This document shows, piece after piece, positions 22,011-36,049 of a stretch of DNA of 64,000 bases. Every line of letters begins with the position of its first letter. The stretch's first letter is position 1. The translations under genes were made by a program, and so were the position numbers. A model generated the notes under the pieces. It saw nothing but the letters and a program-made list of their open reading frames with translations. It was not told the origin of the DNA and did not search any database. Source of the DNA: Jacaranda mimosifolia. Lineage: Eukaryota; Streptophyta; Magnoliopsida; Lamiales; Bignoniaceae. The stretch covers positions 33,837,032 through 33,901,031 of the forward strand of contig CM032125.1 in the NCBI GenBank assembly GCA_018894105.1. Reading direction: 5' to 3'.

Positions 22011-23950
22011 TTTATTAATTGCGTTTGGATATTTGATACGTAATATTAAGCTTAAAAATTACATATATGCTCTTGCAAAAATAAATATTTTGGGATTTGG
22101 GGTTTGAGATTTTTTTTGGTAGTATCCAAGGACATACTTGTAATATATTCAATGATTCAAGGGTAAAGATGATATTTTAAAGAGGATATAATAAAAATGA
22201 ATAGTGCGGTCACACAACCACACACCAACAATTGAGATTGTAATCTACTTTAATTGATGTCATAGTGATAGGCTTAGGAAAAATTTAAAGCATATTTGCA
22301 TTCCCTATAGTGGACATAAAAAAGGTTCTTATCCTATATTAAGGACTCAATACCATACTATTACCAAGCACCAAACTCCTTCCTTAGAGATTGAAAAATA
22401 TTTGTTAAGTATATTAAATTGATGTCATGTAACAATATTATGTTGTACTAATAAGATATACTTTTATCCTTAACATGGAAACACACGTGTGTCATATTAG
22501 GTGTAAGAATGATATTATGTCGGCTAGACTTTACTTTTTAATAATTGTGGTGTAATTTTTAAATATGTATAATATTATGTGTGTTTCAAATCGAACTATA
22601 AAAATGATGACATGTCAATAGTAAAACTTACATTATACTGACATGGCATAGTTTTTACATCTTTTATGAAATTGTACCTGATTCATATTTAATTGTGAAA
22701 ATCATCATGCCATGACCACAATGAAGTTTAAATTGTACTAACATGAAATAATTTTTACTCTTAGTATGAAACTACATGTATTTCAAGTTATATAAATAGT
22801 AAGATCTACAATATTGCTAATATGTCATCTATTTACAGTTAGTATGAAATTACATGCATTTCTTATCAAATTGTTCGAATGATTTCACGTCTTTAATCAA
22901 ATTTATATTGTAAAACTACATGTATTTTGTATTAAATAGTGAAAATAATGTTATATTAGTAATCGAACTTACATTATACCAATATGGTATGACGTTTATG
23001 GCTTAGACAAATTAAAAGTGCACCTATCCATTATTATTATTATTATTAGACAAGGAACTATTCAATGTTTTTTGTACATACATGTCCAATTCATTGTAAT
23101 TTTTCTAAAGTCATAGTTATAGTCGGCTTTTGTTGGTAGGCCTACTGTCTCTTTGCAAAGAAATGAAGGCAACTACAGGGTCATCTTACTTGATCTTTTA
23201 TTTTCTTGCCCCTCCAAGAGAGGGGCAAGATATAATTTCTTTTTCAAAGAAGGTTAAGATTGATTTCCCAATCATTTATCATGGGACTCAAATCTGCAAT
23301 TCGATCTACTAACAACAATAAAAGCTCACCACCACTCTTTTGCTTTGTCCCTTAAATTTAATATTAAACTTATATAAATAACAGTACTTGAAAAATACTT
23401 AAGGAATCAATATTGTTAACTCTTAAAATAAATATTAATACTAAAAAAATCAAATTGTACAGTGCGGTTCACTTATTTGAGCCTCAAATAGCAATCAAAT
23501 CACACAAAATATGACAATTTTGAATGAATTTATATCATAATTTGATTTGACTCCTAGCTCTGTGTATGTGTGTGTGTGAAGTTTAAAATTTGAATTATAA
23601 CGAATTTATAATATATATGTATACAAATAAATGAAAAATAATAAATTTATTTATTAAAATATACGAAAAACGATTGGGTGCATGAACGATCTCTTTTTGG
23701 CATTTTTTCCTAATGTCATTGTCGTTAGTACAAAATGATGAACACGCTACAAATTGTCTAATGGTGAGGATAAGACATGGAAACGTTTAAAACATTGAAG
23801 TACTTGTGGTCCGTAATGAATTAATGTAAATTGATTTTTATAATGATAAGAATAACATGTGTTTGGAACTTTAAATTACCTCTGGTCCATTATATATTAG
23901 TGTTAGCTCATTTATAGATAATAAAAGGAAAGTTAACTTTGCCCGTACAA

Positions 23951-24501
23951 TCTACTATATAAAATAAAATGATGTTCAATCCTATTTTAAGTATATTTCT
24001 TATATATCAATGATATGAGTAAATTAGTTTTGTTTATATTTATCATGCAAATATATTCTATATATAATACGTATAACTCCCTATAGCATATTTCCATATT
24101 TTTCTTTTCTTTATTACAACCTATTTTCATAAATAATATACATGTAATTTTCTATATTAATTTTTGTAACTCCTTCTATATTGTTAATTTTATTCCTTTT
24201 GCCTATATCAACATATATATATATATATATCCACAAATAATAATATTCATTAATATTTATTTTGATATTAATATAAAAAGATTATATTAGCTCATCTTTT
24301 CCATATCTTTGATAAATATTCATTATATATTAATATATATAATTTTTGTATTAATTCTTTTAACTCCTTATTTTAATAGATAGTTTTTGTACTTCTTTCT
24401 ATAAATATTGTCTAATATTTTCTTTTAATATTTGTCGTTTGTATTCTCAAATTTAATTTTTTGAATAATTTTGGACAAATACACACACAAACCTGCACAC
24501 A

Positions 24502-24542
<41 letters not shown>

Positions 24543-25906
24543 ATGTGTTGGTCTATAACGAGGTATATACATAAGTATATTTGTCAATGTAATTTAATAT
24601 GCATGTCTTGCTTAAGTTAAAAATGCTAATAGTAGTTTATATTAAAAATAGTACAAACATACAATTTACTATTTCAAAATAGAATAATGTTTGTCTTTTT
24701 TTTTTTTAATCTCCATCTCTATAAAGTCTTATTTGTGAATTAAATTGTTTTTCTTGAAAATGAATATATTTTACAATGTTTATATTGATTTCTAATATTT
24801 TTTTATTTTTACATTTGTGAATTAGGATAATTTAGAGAAAAGTTTGAGTCCTGATTTAAGTACTTTGTTTTATTTGGTAGTGATATGGATAGTTAATTTT
24901 ATCTATTTTTTCCATATCAACATATTTTCACATTTGATATCCTATCATTAATTATTTTAATATTATAATAAAGATCTATACTAATTTATTTTTATAAATA
25001 CATGTTTAATTTTAGTAAATACCCAATATGGTTGTGTATATATATGTATATATAGGTGTATTTAATAATATTATAATTTAATTAATATGCCTTGCTATAT
25101 ATATACTGTGGATATATAATATTTTTATGTATGAAGTATTATAATAATATAGAATTTATTATAATTTAATTTTTAAGTATTATACTCTTTTATCCCATGA
25201 GTTATTTTTTATTCCATAATTTAGCATTTTAATTAAGTTAAATCATATTTGGAAAAATTCCTAAATCTAACCAAATAATCTTTAAAAATACATGTCCTAG
25301 AACATTCTAAACATACAATTTATATTTAAAAATATAAAAATAATTTTCTTCTTTTTTTTCTCCAACTCTATATGATCATTTTCTTGGCAAATTAAAGTTA
25401 TATATTTTTCTAAAGTCTTAATTTTTATAATGATGAACTAAGATGATTTTCTAAAAAGGAAATTTGAAATCCTAATTTTATGACAAATTAAAATATTTTA
25501 TCTTCGATCACTTAAGTTCGTTTTTCAATAGTGAACTCTTTAATTTCTTCAAACTTTTTAAGTCAATGTTAAAGTGATTTTCATTATTTTATATTCTACT
25601 ATATTTTATGAATAGTTTATTGAATTTATAAAGTTATTTGACATTTAATCATTAATTTTTGTATAGAAATATATTAATGAATGGGATTTGATCTAATGAT
25701 ACATAAACCATATTCATATAAAATATTGTTATATCTCATTTACATCACCAATTGTATTATATCAATAAAATTCTTAAAATTTTTAAGCATTATATTTTTA
25801 ATATTTAATTAAACTATGGTTAAAATTAAATAAAATAAAATTTTAACTTATCACCCGATGGGCCGGTGCAATGCATGGGCTAACAAGGGGTTTTTCATTG
25901 TCTAGT
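23951..25906 (+). mobile_element. Helitron-like element, degenerate
   Basis: It begins TCTACTATATAAAATAAAATG after an A, as many plant Helitrons do. It ends after a GGTGCAATGCATGGGCTAA hairpin-like stretch with CTAGT at 25902-25906. Two elements with the same 5' and 3' style lie at 45855-47595 and 47596-49021. There is no Rep/helicase coding sequence. It contains a CA/TG microsatellite around 24480-24541. Copy B of the duplication keeps only the 5' part (from 53505). Confidence 0.5.
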
Positions 25907-26140
25907 AGGGTCGTACCTACCAGTTGAATTTCAACCAACAAGGTCTTGCCATCTATTATTTTTTTTATAATTATATAAATAATGTTGACAATACATAATT
26001 AAATATAATGATTGTATTATCCCTATTCAAAAAATTAACAATAAATGCTCCTTTTGATTAATTTAGAGTCACGTGACTCTATAGAAAGCAAATAGAAAAG
26101 GACAAAATACAATATATATGATATATATACATACATGATT

Positions 26141-26157
<17 letters not shown>

Positions 26158-26184
<27 letters not shown>
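26158..26184. repeat. GA microsatellite next to a copy A/copy B length difference
   Basis: A pure (GA)n run follows a TA tract. The corresponding run in copy B (53760-53808) is about twice as long. The 2-kb difference between copies ends just before this tract. Confidence 0.7.
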
Positions 26185-26188
<4 letters not shown>

Positions 26189-26913
26189 ATTAAGAATTGA
26201 GGTTTGCTATTTTACATAGCTACACCTTTTCTTTTAGTATGTAAACTTATCTTAAAATTAATATACATCATATTTCATCATTTACTTTTAATATATTATA
26301 TGTAAAATTTAATTTATGGACACTCAAATTATAATAGTTTTGGTTAAATATTTAGTTGTTTTCTATAGACAAATGTTTTAAATTAATTTTCATTTGAAAA
26401 GTTTATAGAAAATTATACTTGACTTTTATAATTATTAGTTATAAATTGACATGGCATATTATGTCTCTCGAGGTAAAAAGTAAAAATTAACTATAAGAAC
26501 AAATTAAATAAATAAGATGGGCATCTGGACTTAAGTGGGTCAAAGTCTACCAAAAATTTAATCACTATAAATATCAAAATTTGATATCAAACTGAAAACA
26601 AAAAATCATTGGCAAAAAATAGGGAACTTTAACTCTATGTAAATGCGTTCCTAAGCAAAGAAATCATTAAATTTGTTGATTGCCGTAAAAGCCTTAACTC
26701 TATTTTCAAATAGGATCACAAATATATTTATATTTTTAGATAGATTCTACTAACTTTATTTTGTTAATAATTCCATAATTATTTTATAAATTAAATAAAA
26801 TATTATGAAAATACAACTACCAATTCATAAATATTTAATTCTTTGTTATAATATATAAATTAATATATTATATTAAATGTGTGTTAAATTAAATCAAAAA
26901 ATAATATTATAAT

Positions 26914-26956
<43 letters not shown>

Positions 26957-27201
26957 TATGAAAATCAAAATGATATCGGCATCTCAAATGCTGACTTATG
27001 TTTTAAGTTTTCTAAGATGAAAGTCAACATTTGAAATGTTGGATCCCAATTTTATTTATTATTTTGAGTTGAGAGTTCTAAATTAATTATACTGTTAACA
27101 TGAGTTTTGGTGTGTTTTTATTTTTATTTTTAAGTTTGAAAGGAAAAAACATTAATGATATTTTAAAATAGTTTTTTCTACATATTTTCCTAGAAAGGAA
27201 T

Positions 27202-27889
27202 TGATATGGGACGACTCAAATACCTAGACCCAAACCAAGTTAACCCAGAACCCATCGGTCTCGTCGACTTCACTTGACTAGGTTAGCCCAGAGATGCAGC
27301 ACCAGGCCCAGTTAGGTGCCCGAGGCCTATGAAATTTCTCGACCTCAGTCGACCATAGCGAGGTCGAGTCGGAGGTCGAAAACAGTACAGTACTTTGCCA
27401 CCGTATTAAATGTATTAACGGGCATCATACCTTTGCATTAATAGCGCATGCTATCGCCCTCACTGCCTGACACAACAGGTGTCGCTACAATGCATTATCC
27501 TGTCTTTGAAACTTGAAAGGACAGTTAGCTGGAGATATGCAAGGCAGAGAAATGATTAATTACTCCTGGTCCAAGGCTAAAGGCCCTCAGGGTGTACTAG
27601 GGGCATTCCAAACCTTTTCTCGAAGGGAGAAAGATATAAATACCCTCACCCCAACCTTCTAGAGGTACGCACTCATATACACTCAAAAACCCTTACTCCG
27701 CTGCTCGATATTTGAGGTCGATTTCTACTGATTTAAGCATCGTAGGGCTTAAGTCAAGGGCTCATCGGCTAGCCTAACGTTTACTGTGATTATATGATTC
27801 TTTTCTATCCAAGCAGGAATATAAACTTTTCAAGTCGAATCTTACCCATATTTTAAGTCGTTCCCTATCAACCCATCAAACCCTCATCA
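27202..27889 (+). mobile_element. Solo LTR, 688 bp
   Basis: It starts TGATATGGGACGAC, ends AACCCTCATCA and is flanked by a perfect 5-bp duplication GGAAT (27197-27201 and 27890-27894). A TATA-like ATATAAATACC lies near 27636 and a GC-rich U3-like block (GTCGAC, GAGGTCGA words) upstream of it. A second member with its own target duplication is at 46249-47013. There is no internal region, primer-binding site or second LTR. Lineage is uncertain, with a gypsy-type LTR most likely from the ATCG.AGGGCTTA block. Confidence 0.88.
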
Positions 27890-27894
27890 GGAAT

Positions 27895-30417
27895 AATTTA
27901 TGTTTTACAAAATTTATTTGCTCATTTATAATTTAAAAAAATTATCGAATAAAAATGTTATGATCTATTTTTCTTAATATTTCTACGTTGCTTTTTTTAA
28001 ATTTCAACTATTTGTAGTTTGTATATAATTTATAAATTTAGAGATTGAAAATTATCTTTGATAAGTGATAATGGTTAATATTTTCAAATAAATTCATTTC
28101 ATATTCTTAAATAATAAATTCTCTCTTAAATATTGAATTTTTTATTTTTAATGATATGAATAAAATGAATATTATTGTAAAATAGAATATTTTAAAAATT
28201 AAAGATTATTGTTTCATATTTCACTCAGCACATTTAATGTATACAAGTGTATTTGTTTATGATAAATTTAAAAAAAAATTCATGAAAATCAATAGAATGA
28301 ATTTTTTTTGTACAAGATTATTATCTCACCCCAACTATAAAGTGAAATCCAAAACTATCAAAAAGACGGTTATTTAGCTGTGTCTTTCAAAAAAATGTGT
28401 GTGTTAATTTATTTTTGATGCAGTGTTTTTCTATATATCGTTTGATTTGTGAATATTGTATTTTTATTTTTAATTGTTTTTATAAAATAATCAATGTAAA
28501 TAATTTCTATGCACTAAATAATAAACAATAAGATATTTAAATAAAGCATATTTTTCTGTCTTGACTTTGTTGACATTTAAGTAAAAAAAATAAAAATAAA
28601 TAATACTAGTTTTTTTATAATATTTTTTAAACCTATTATTTAATACTTAAAATATAAGTGATCAACTTTATCTATGATCATCCTCTCTTAGTATAAAATA
28701 ATTCCAAAATTTGAAAATTCTAAGTTGTTCCAACCACTTTAGCCGATCTATTTTGTTCTCTTTTCTTTTCATTCATTTTTATTTTTCAACATAGATATAT
28801 TTTCATTCTTCTTTAATATAATATATATATATATATATTTTTTATAAGGTGTATAATCTTACTTAGGCTTTTCTATGTAAGAAAATTTTGAGTTTTTTCA
28901 ACATGTCGTAAATTAAAATAAACTTTTTTATAGAAATCAAATTTAGTTTTTCAAGTGTTTTCACATATTTTAGATTTTTAAATACTAAATTTTGATATGT
29001 TGAGTAGTATTTAATTTATACTCATCTACTTGACCATATTTTTATTTGTTCCCAGTGTTTAGTTTTTAATAGGGGGCAATGCAGCACAATCAATCTAAGT
29101 TTGAGAGAAAATTTGAACTTGAGCTCAATATATATATATATATATGTATGTATGTATTAGATGTGAGCTTGATGAAATCAATATTTTAAGTTCGTTTGAC
29201 TCAATAAAAATTTAAAATTCTGCTCATATCAATTAAGATCAAAATGTTTAATGAGTTGTAAATACTATGAGCTTGAATTCGAAATAAAATGAAAAAAAAA
29301 GTAATACAATATATATTTATTTTAATAAAATAAAAAATAATATTTAATTATATACTTAAATATTGTCCTCATTTGTAAAGTTTATCATTAGAAAATTACA
29401 GTAAACATGAATTTTAAAATTAAATTACTTTTCTCAAAATTAATTTTATAATTAACATTTATTTTTAAAATTTTAAAAATTAATTATAAAAATTAAAAAT
29501 ATAATTTTTTAAAGTAGGGCTAGATTCCAAACTTTTAAAAAGTTAATTAAATATAAACAAAACAAAATAATATTAAAATAAAGTTAAAAAAAATTAAAAA
29601 AAAGTATCACTTGTCAAATCAACCGCACCTTAAAAAATAATAAGTAAAGCTCTTAATTCTACTTCCTAAGCTCTGTCCAGTGTCTATCCTCATTGCTGTG
29701 TCTATATATTTATATATAATAATATACCTATATGTATATGAACAATTTATATTTATTTATAAATAATATTTTTTTAATATTTTCAAAGGTGTCGCTACTT
29801 GAAGTAGCAACACCCTGTACTTTCATATAAAAAAAATATTAATATATTTTATATTTATTATTTTTAAATAATGGATTTGCAATAATTATGATGATGTGGC
29901 TATTTGAAATAACGATATTTTTATATTTTTATATGAAAAGAACTAATTTGATACGCTACAGTCTAATATAGTCTTAGGATTAAATTTAACTTACTTTGTA
30001 TTTATTTTAAAATTGTGATTTTTTTATATAATTAATAATTTAAATTAATTTGATAGGTATGATTCCTATCGGACTGCAGAAAGTCCGAGCTAACAACTAG
30101 TATAACACATGGACATGGAGCAACCAAGATAATCGTCATCACGTGTACTCTGACATGTTCTGGATAGCTTGTCCCCAGTGACAACTGACAAGCTAAAGCC
30201 ACGTATATATTGTACTATTAAACGACTATTTTATTAACGTCATACAGTTTCCCGAAGCGGCTAAATATCCACCCATAGACGCCAAAAAGTCCAAGGTATT
30301 TACTATTTAATCAGCATCAGAAATCATCAAGAAATGGTAATTATTATGCCATTAAAATGATAATATGGCCCTCCTTTTGAGTTCCAATCTATTTGGCTAA
30401 GCTCCAAAGTGAAAAAG
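27895..30417. other. AT-rich intergenic DNA without a recognised gene
   Basis: There is low-complexity AT sequence throughout, with some scattered GAGCTTGA words (29090-29290) suggesting a very old hAT MITE. The stretch 30055-30345 is of normal complexity (ATCGGACTGCAGAAAGTCCGA at its start is a short foldback), but no frame or known element was identified in it. Confidence 0.5.
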
Positions 30418-30930
30418 TTGAGGTAATATTTGGATATAAATTATATATTTTGAATTATATATTTTAAAAGAATAAATTTTAAAAATAAGATTGAAAAATA
30501 TAAAATTTGTATTGAAAAATATGATGTATGTTTGTTTATATTTTAAGAATAATAAAAAAATTATTTTAAAAAAATTTAGTATATTTATTTATATTTTGGA
30601 AAAAGATAAGTTCTATTATAATGATCAAATCAATACTTTTTTATTGAATTTTGAGATGAAAATAAAATTAAATAATATTTTTTATTATAAAAATAAGAAT
30701 ACAATATATAATATGTATATGTGATGATTAGATATGATTTTTTTAATTATAAAAATAATGATAAAATATTATAATATGTATATGTATATATATGGAGTTT
30801 TTGATAATAAGTTAATTGATTTGAATGGATATTTTGGGATTAATAATAATTGTTTTGTTAGAAAAGTAAACTCTATGTTTGGTTATATTTTAAAAAAATA
30901 AAATTATTTTCTACCAAAACAAAGCCTCAA
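30418..30930. mobile_element. MITE-like AT-rich element; holds the empty site for the 5709 insertion
   Basis: The left edge TTGAGGTAATATTTGGATATAAA and the reverse complement of the right edge, TTGAGGCTTTGTTTTGGTAGAAA, form an imperfect inverted repeat. The left half aligns with 5525-5900 base by base (GGTAATATTTGGATA..., TTCTATTATAATGATCAAAT). It lacks the palindromic insertion found there. No clear target duplication was found. Confidence 0.55.
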
Positions 30931-31149
30931 AATTTTTCTCAGGTTGAGGTGATTCAATATTCCAATATTATTAAATTTCCTTATGGTTTGCTTTGATTTG
31001 TTCGTGAATTACAACTTGAATATCTGTTCTTAAACTCTGATGTTGCCAAATTGACGTAATCATTATCTGGGCTTGAGGATATCTGCTTGAGTTTAATGAT
31101 TAGTCATTTGCATGACTTCAATTTCTTACTGAAATTCTTGCACATTCGC

Positions 31150-31654
31150 TAAGGGGTGGCAATTTCAACCCACTCTGCAGGTATCCGCTCCGACCCATTT
31201 CGTATAGGGCAGGTAAAAATTTGATCCGCACAAAGTAGTTCAGATTTTAATATAAAATTTGTGTAGGGCAGGGCGGGTTCAATACCAATCCGCCCCACCC
31301 CACTCCGGATATTTATAACTTAATTATATTTATATATATATATTTATATTCTAGTTTTTTGTTGGTGTTTGAATATTGTTATGTTAAATTATTTTAATTT
31401 TTTTGAGATTGTTGTGAATTGACATATTGTATGGACTATTGAAAGACACTAAAATTTGTGTTTGATTTTTGTGGTTATGATATTTATAAAGACAAAGTTA
31501 TTATTTTGTTTAAAATTATATTAAATTATTGTGAATTTGACAAAGACGGAGTAAAACGGGGCGGGATGAGGCAAGTTTTAAAATATTTTTTTGAGTGCGG
31601 GACAGGTTTGGGTTTAACAAAATCCCGCCCCATCCCGCCCCATTGCTAAGCCTA
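31150..31654. mobile_element. hAT-type MITE with CCCGCCCC-rich arms
   Basis: The ends TAAGGGGTGGCAAT and ATTGCTAAGCCTA pair as imperfect inverted repeats. Subterminal arms carry GGGCGGG/CCCGCCCC words around an AT-rich centre. The flanks ACATTCGC and CATTTGAT give only a degraded 8-bp duplication. It sits about 430 bp upstream of the LSI2-like pseudogene start. Confidence 0.6.
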
Positions 31655-32080
31655 CATTTGATGATTTATTCTCTTGTTGGGGTCTAATGGAATTTGGGTA
31701 TTTATTGTATATTAAGCTCAATAAAAGTATTTCAGGAAATTGAACTTCAGTTAAAGATCGGCCGCAGCCCAGAAAATGCAGTAGAAGAATTAATCTTTCT
31801 GACTGTTAGTGTTGCTTGATATCTGAATCACTCTTTCTGGGCTTTCAGATTTGGCATGGGCTTCTGCACTGAATTACTTTGCTGGGACTTCGAATTCTCA
31901 CAGCATTGTAGCTAATGTAATTTGAGGTTGTCAAGATGAAATCTTTTTAAGATTTTATTTTGCCCATCTTCCTATTTTGGAGAATAGATGTGAATGGGGG
32001 GAGGTATTGAATCCAGGTTGCTAATATCTGAGTGCTTAATAAGTTAATAGGCTTGGTATACTTTGTTTGAACTGTAAAAA

Positions 32081-34681
32081 ATGGCTATGGCTCCCGCAAC
32101 TGGTTCTTGGCTTAATTGCCTTTGTTAAATTCTAGGTATTGGCTGTTTTCCCTGCTGTCCCATTCTTGCTCATGGGCGGACTGCAGGTTCTCTCCTTGGA
32201 GCTATGCTTATGGTACTTTTTCGGGTCGTAACTCCGGATCAAGCTTATGCTGCTATTGATCTTCCAATCCTCGGCCTACTTTTTGGGACTATGGTAGTTA
32301 GTGTTTATCTTGAAAGGGTTGAAAGGGCAGATATGTTTTAAGTATTTGGGCAAATTGCTATCATGGAGAAGCAAAGGAGCTAAGGAGTTACTTTGCCGGA
32401 TCTGTTTGATTTCTATTGCAGTGCCCTTTTCACCAATGATACTTCTTGTGTTGTTTTGACTGAATTTGTATTGAAGATAGCAAAGCAACGGAATCTCCCA
32501 CCTCATCCATTTCTACTTGCCCTTGCCTCAAGTGCAAACATAGGATCATCGGCGACGGCGATGGGCAATCCTCAAAACTTAGTTATTGCTGTCCAAAGTA
32601 AGATTACTTTCGGTAGATCTTTATTTGATTTTCTTCCTGCGATGCTCGTGGTAGTGTGTGTCAATGCTTTGATCCTCCTATGTATGTATTGGAAGTTGTC
32701 GTCTGTTCAGAAGGATGAAGAGCATGCTGCCATGGAACTTGTTGGTGAAGATGATGTAATTTCTCATAGGTTTTCGCCTGCAACAATGTCACATCTAACA
32801 TCCTTAAATTCTCAAGAATTACATGCTAACCTGGAATCCATGAATATCCAGAGCTCTCCTAACGTCAATGGTTACGCAAATCAAGTAGAGTGGACCCTCA
32901 GGAATCGTGGTAATTCGTCAGAAAGCAATGTATTCAAAGCTCTCCTAATGTCAATGGTCACACAGATCAGATTGAGGGACTAAGAGACCTGAGGAATCTC
33001 AGTGAAACTGAAATTCAAAAGGTTCCTAGTATGGGGCTTGAATCAACCCGAAATTCAGATGCTTCGAAAGAAGTTGGAAATTCTGGACCTATATCTTCAA
33101 AGAGGAGCCCCTCTCTGAACGGAGCAGTCGAATATGACAGTTTTATAGGTTTTTCCAAACGACACTGCAGCACTTGCCCTCGTCGTTCTTGATTTTAAGG
33201 ACGCCAGGCCCTCTTTAGAAAATGTGATATCAGTTTCAAAGATTCATTTATATCATGAAATCATTGATAGTACCTGCAGGATTATTAATATGGTTTATCT
33301 TAATTATCCAAGTATCCTATTCGCTCTTGATATTCTTTTGCGGAATGTTTATTACAGTCGATGGCTTCAACAAAACGGGAATTCCAAGTGCGTTATGGGA
33401 ATTCATGGAGCCTTATGCAAAAATAGATTATATCGGTGGAACAGCAGTTTTAGCAGCTGTTATAATCGTCCTCTCAAATTTGGCATCTAATGTACCTACA
33501 GGTATGTTGGCTTTCTATCTTGCTACTTTTTTGCGCCCGTATGCTTTTATCTGCTATCTGGCGGAGTGTAGAATTAGCAAATTTCTTGAACATGAATATA
33601 TGTTGCATAGGAAAGATAGAAGTGGTAGAATTGTTTATGCAGCTCGACTTTGGTTGAATTAAAGAGACAACATAGATTTATTCAATTTTCACTGACAATT
33701 AATCCGACCCAGACCGAATTCTTGCATTCTTATATATGTAAGGATGATTCCAAGCAGTTGCCATTTGTCAACAATCCTTATTCAGTCCTCTTATGCTGCT
33801 TACTTTGATTGCACATTTATCTGCACAATCATCAGACTCTTAGTTTAGCCATCACTGTTGAGGTTTTGGAACTGCTGTTACAGTATTGAATCTGATGCGG
33901 ATATCAATTTTGGGCATAGGATAAACTAAAATTCAGGATGTATTCAAAATACTAAACTCAACGACGATGCACAGAGTAACATTCGAAGTACTAAGTTTCC
34001 CTATCCAAAGGGCATCCAAAGTACTAAGGGCACGAAGCCATAAAGGCATGCTAAAGAAAAGAAAGTTGATTCTTTTACATATACAGTTTATAGCTCATGA
34101 AAATTGAAGACGCAGTATAATCCAAGCCACCATTAACTCTATGTTTGAACTTTGAATTTTAATTACGAAAATGGTAGGGAAAACTTTTTTTCATATTTCG
34201 TCTTATGTAACTTTATTCTTTAGGTTTCGCACCTTCATATTTTTGCTTTTCTTTTTCTTCGCTAAAACCCTTGATCCAAACGTAATATAAAATGACGAAG
34301 AGTTCTTTTTCATTGTATCTTTTGAGAGAAAATTAGTACGACATTCTTTGATAGCCATTGCACAAGCAAGAATTAGGAAGTCAACCATTTGTGCTTCTCC
34401 TGGTTCTCCAGTCCTCCTCCTAGGCGCTCGAGTGGCAGCCTCAGCAGCTGCAATATATATCTCCTGCAAGCAAGCAGAAAGCATGACTGATCTTGGCTAG
34501 GGTCAGCACTGTGGCCGGGAATCTCTCCCTCTTGGGATCGGCTGCCAACCTGATCGTCTGTGAGCAAGCTCGTCGGGCTCAACACTATGGCTACAACTTG
34601 TCGTTCCGGAGCCATCTCAAGTTTGGCGTACCCTCTATGCTTATTGTAACTGCCATTGGATTGACCCTCATAAGAGGGTGA
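32081..34681 (+). pseudogene. LSI2-like silicon/anion efflux transporter, broken
   Basis: Degraded two-exon gene of the ArsB/NhaD-type permease family (plant LSI2 silicon effluxers, plasma membrane). The start ATGGCTATGGCTCCC is at 32081. Recognisable blocks in order: [80 protein letters not shown], the loop [45 protein letters not shown] and [16 protein letters not shown] intron (33502-34411) follows, then LLLGARVAASAAA and [22 protein letters not shown] to the stop. At least four frameshifts, a TAG in the first helix, a loss of one helix around 33120-33160 and a small tandem duplication in the loop (32850/32935) break it. The retained intron shows a DNA-level duplicate, not a retrocopy. Confidence 0.9.
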
Positions 34682-36049
34682 TATTGCAAATGCAGAAAAA
34701 AGACAGAAATGTAAAGGATTTCGGTATTGTTTCACTTTGAATTTTTTGTTCATATAAATTGAGAATGTGATAATTTATTTATTTATATATTCGGAATTCA
34801 AGGTGAGTACCAAAGTAACAAAGTTAATAGTACATTAAAATTTGAAATTATAAATTGAGTTCTTAGCTATGTTATCTGACTGAGGGAGTATTGGTTTTTT
34901 GTTTTTGTTCTTTTTTGTTTTTGTTCTTCTTTTTTTTTTTTTTTTAATTAAATGAAACAAATGGATAGTCAGTAATTTGATTAGCAGTAGAGTCTTGACT
35001 ACCGTAAAACTACTGTACTTGAGTTGAGGGCAATCGACAGCCCAGATGTCATTCTAGTTCTCTTGCCCAGTACATGAGTTGGGCAGGGCCCAATCTGACC
35101 TATTTTATTATTTATACTTTTATAAAAGACCAACCTCTTTTGTATCATCATAACTTTAATTATGCTACGATTACTGGGGCAGCAATTTTTGACATGACAT
35201 GAACCAATATGATATTATTGAGTTCGAGTTAATGTTGGGTAGATCTGATAAGCAACACGAAAATTATGAGTTGATTTGGGTTGGGTTTCAAGTTACCCGA
35301 TAATAACCCCAAAACACGACAATTTGAAATATATATATATATATTATGATTTTTGCATTTTTAAGTAATAATTTGTTATTTTGAAGAATTTAACTCTAAA
35401 TTAATTTGTAAGAATTAATTATTATTATTATTATTATTATTATTTAATGCGTAAATCTTGACTACTTGGTATTGTTAGGATGATTATTAATCATTGATCG
35501 GACAAATTATATTTCTTTGTTGGAATTTGACTTTATTGTCTGTTAAAATTAAGTTGTGCAAACTTTTGGTTTAACATAGAAATTTGTATATTATTGATAT
35601 TGTAAATAAAATTAAATAAAGTCTAATTATCAAATTGCTATATAGTATAAAAGTTGGGCTGCTAAAATATAGTGTTGACTTTTTCTAAATTTTTTATATA
35701 AGTTGATTTTTTTCAAAATCTTAATATAAATTGATTATTTTATTAAGATTTTCGGTTTTGCTGCCCAAAGTAATCACTTTCTATCAGGACTGTTCCTCGC
35801 TAAACATATGGAGCTATTTAACCTTCTGAACAGCTACGGAGTCTGTTTGTAGATAGAATAAAAATAACTTCATGTTGAGATTTGTTTCCAATGATGTAAC
35901 TTTATAAATCAGTTTCATTTGCTTCGGATCTCTGTATGCTTGTTATCCATTATGATTTTATATTATGAGTTGTTTGAAGGGAGAAAAGCTTAAAAAGCAC
36001 TGAAAAATCAAAGCCTAATAACTAATAATGCTGTACATTTTCACTCCAG
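34682..36049. other. Intergenic DNA between the two pseudogenes
   Basis: There is no supported gene. It contains a poly-T tract near 34929-34945 and a (TTA)n microsatellite at about 35418-35443, otherwise AT-rich DNA. The last few hundred bases probably correspond to an intron or 5' region of the hydroxyproline-rich pseudogene. Confidence 0.45.

Larger units (their letters stand above)
18470..27172. repeat. Segmental duplication 1, copy A (PLAT segment)
   Basis: Collinear with 49563-54756. Homology starts at TTGCATTAACTGA, a few bases right of the MULE tip, and ends at AAAATAGT, about 30 bp before the solo LTR at 27202. It covers the PLAT gene, its promoter and several kilobases of non-coding 3' DNA. 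Copy A has an extra 1.6-kb TIR element (20407-22010) and about 2 kb (roughly 24115-26130) that copy B lacks. Non-coding identity judged by eye is high, so the duplication is fairly young. Confidence 0.9.

Noticed and set aside
33255..33662. Separate membrane-protein gene of 135 residues
   Set aside because: It is part of the LSI2-like pseudogene: residues up to SNLASNVPT are its exon 1 end and the rest reads into the intron.
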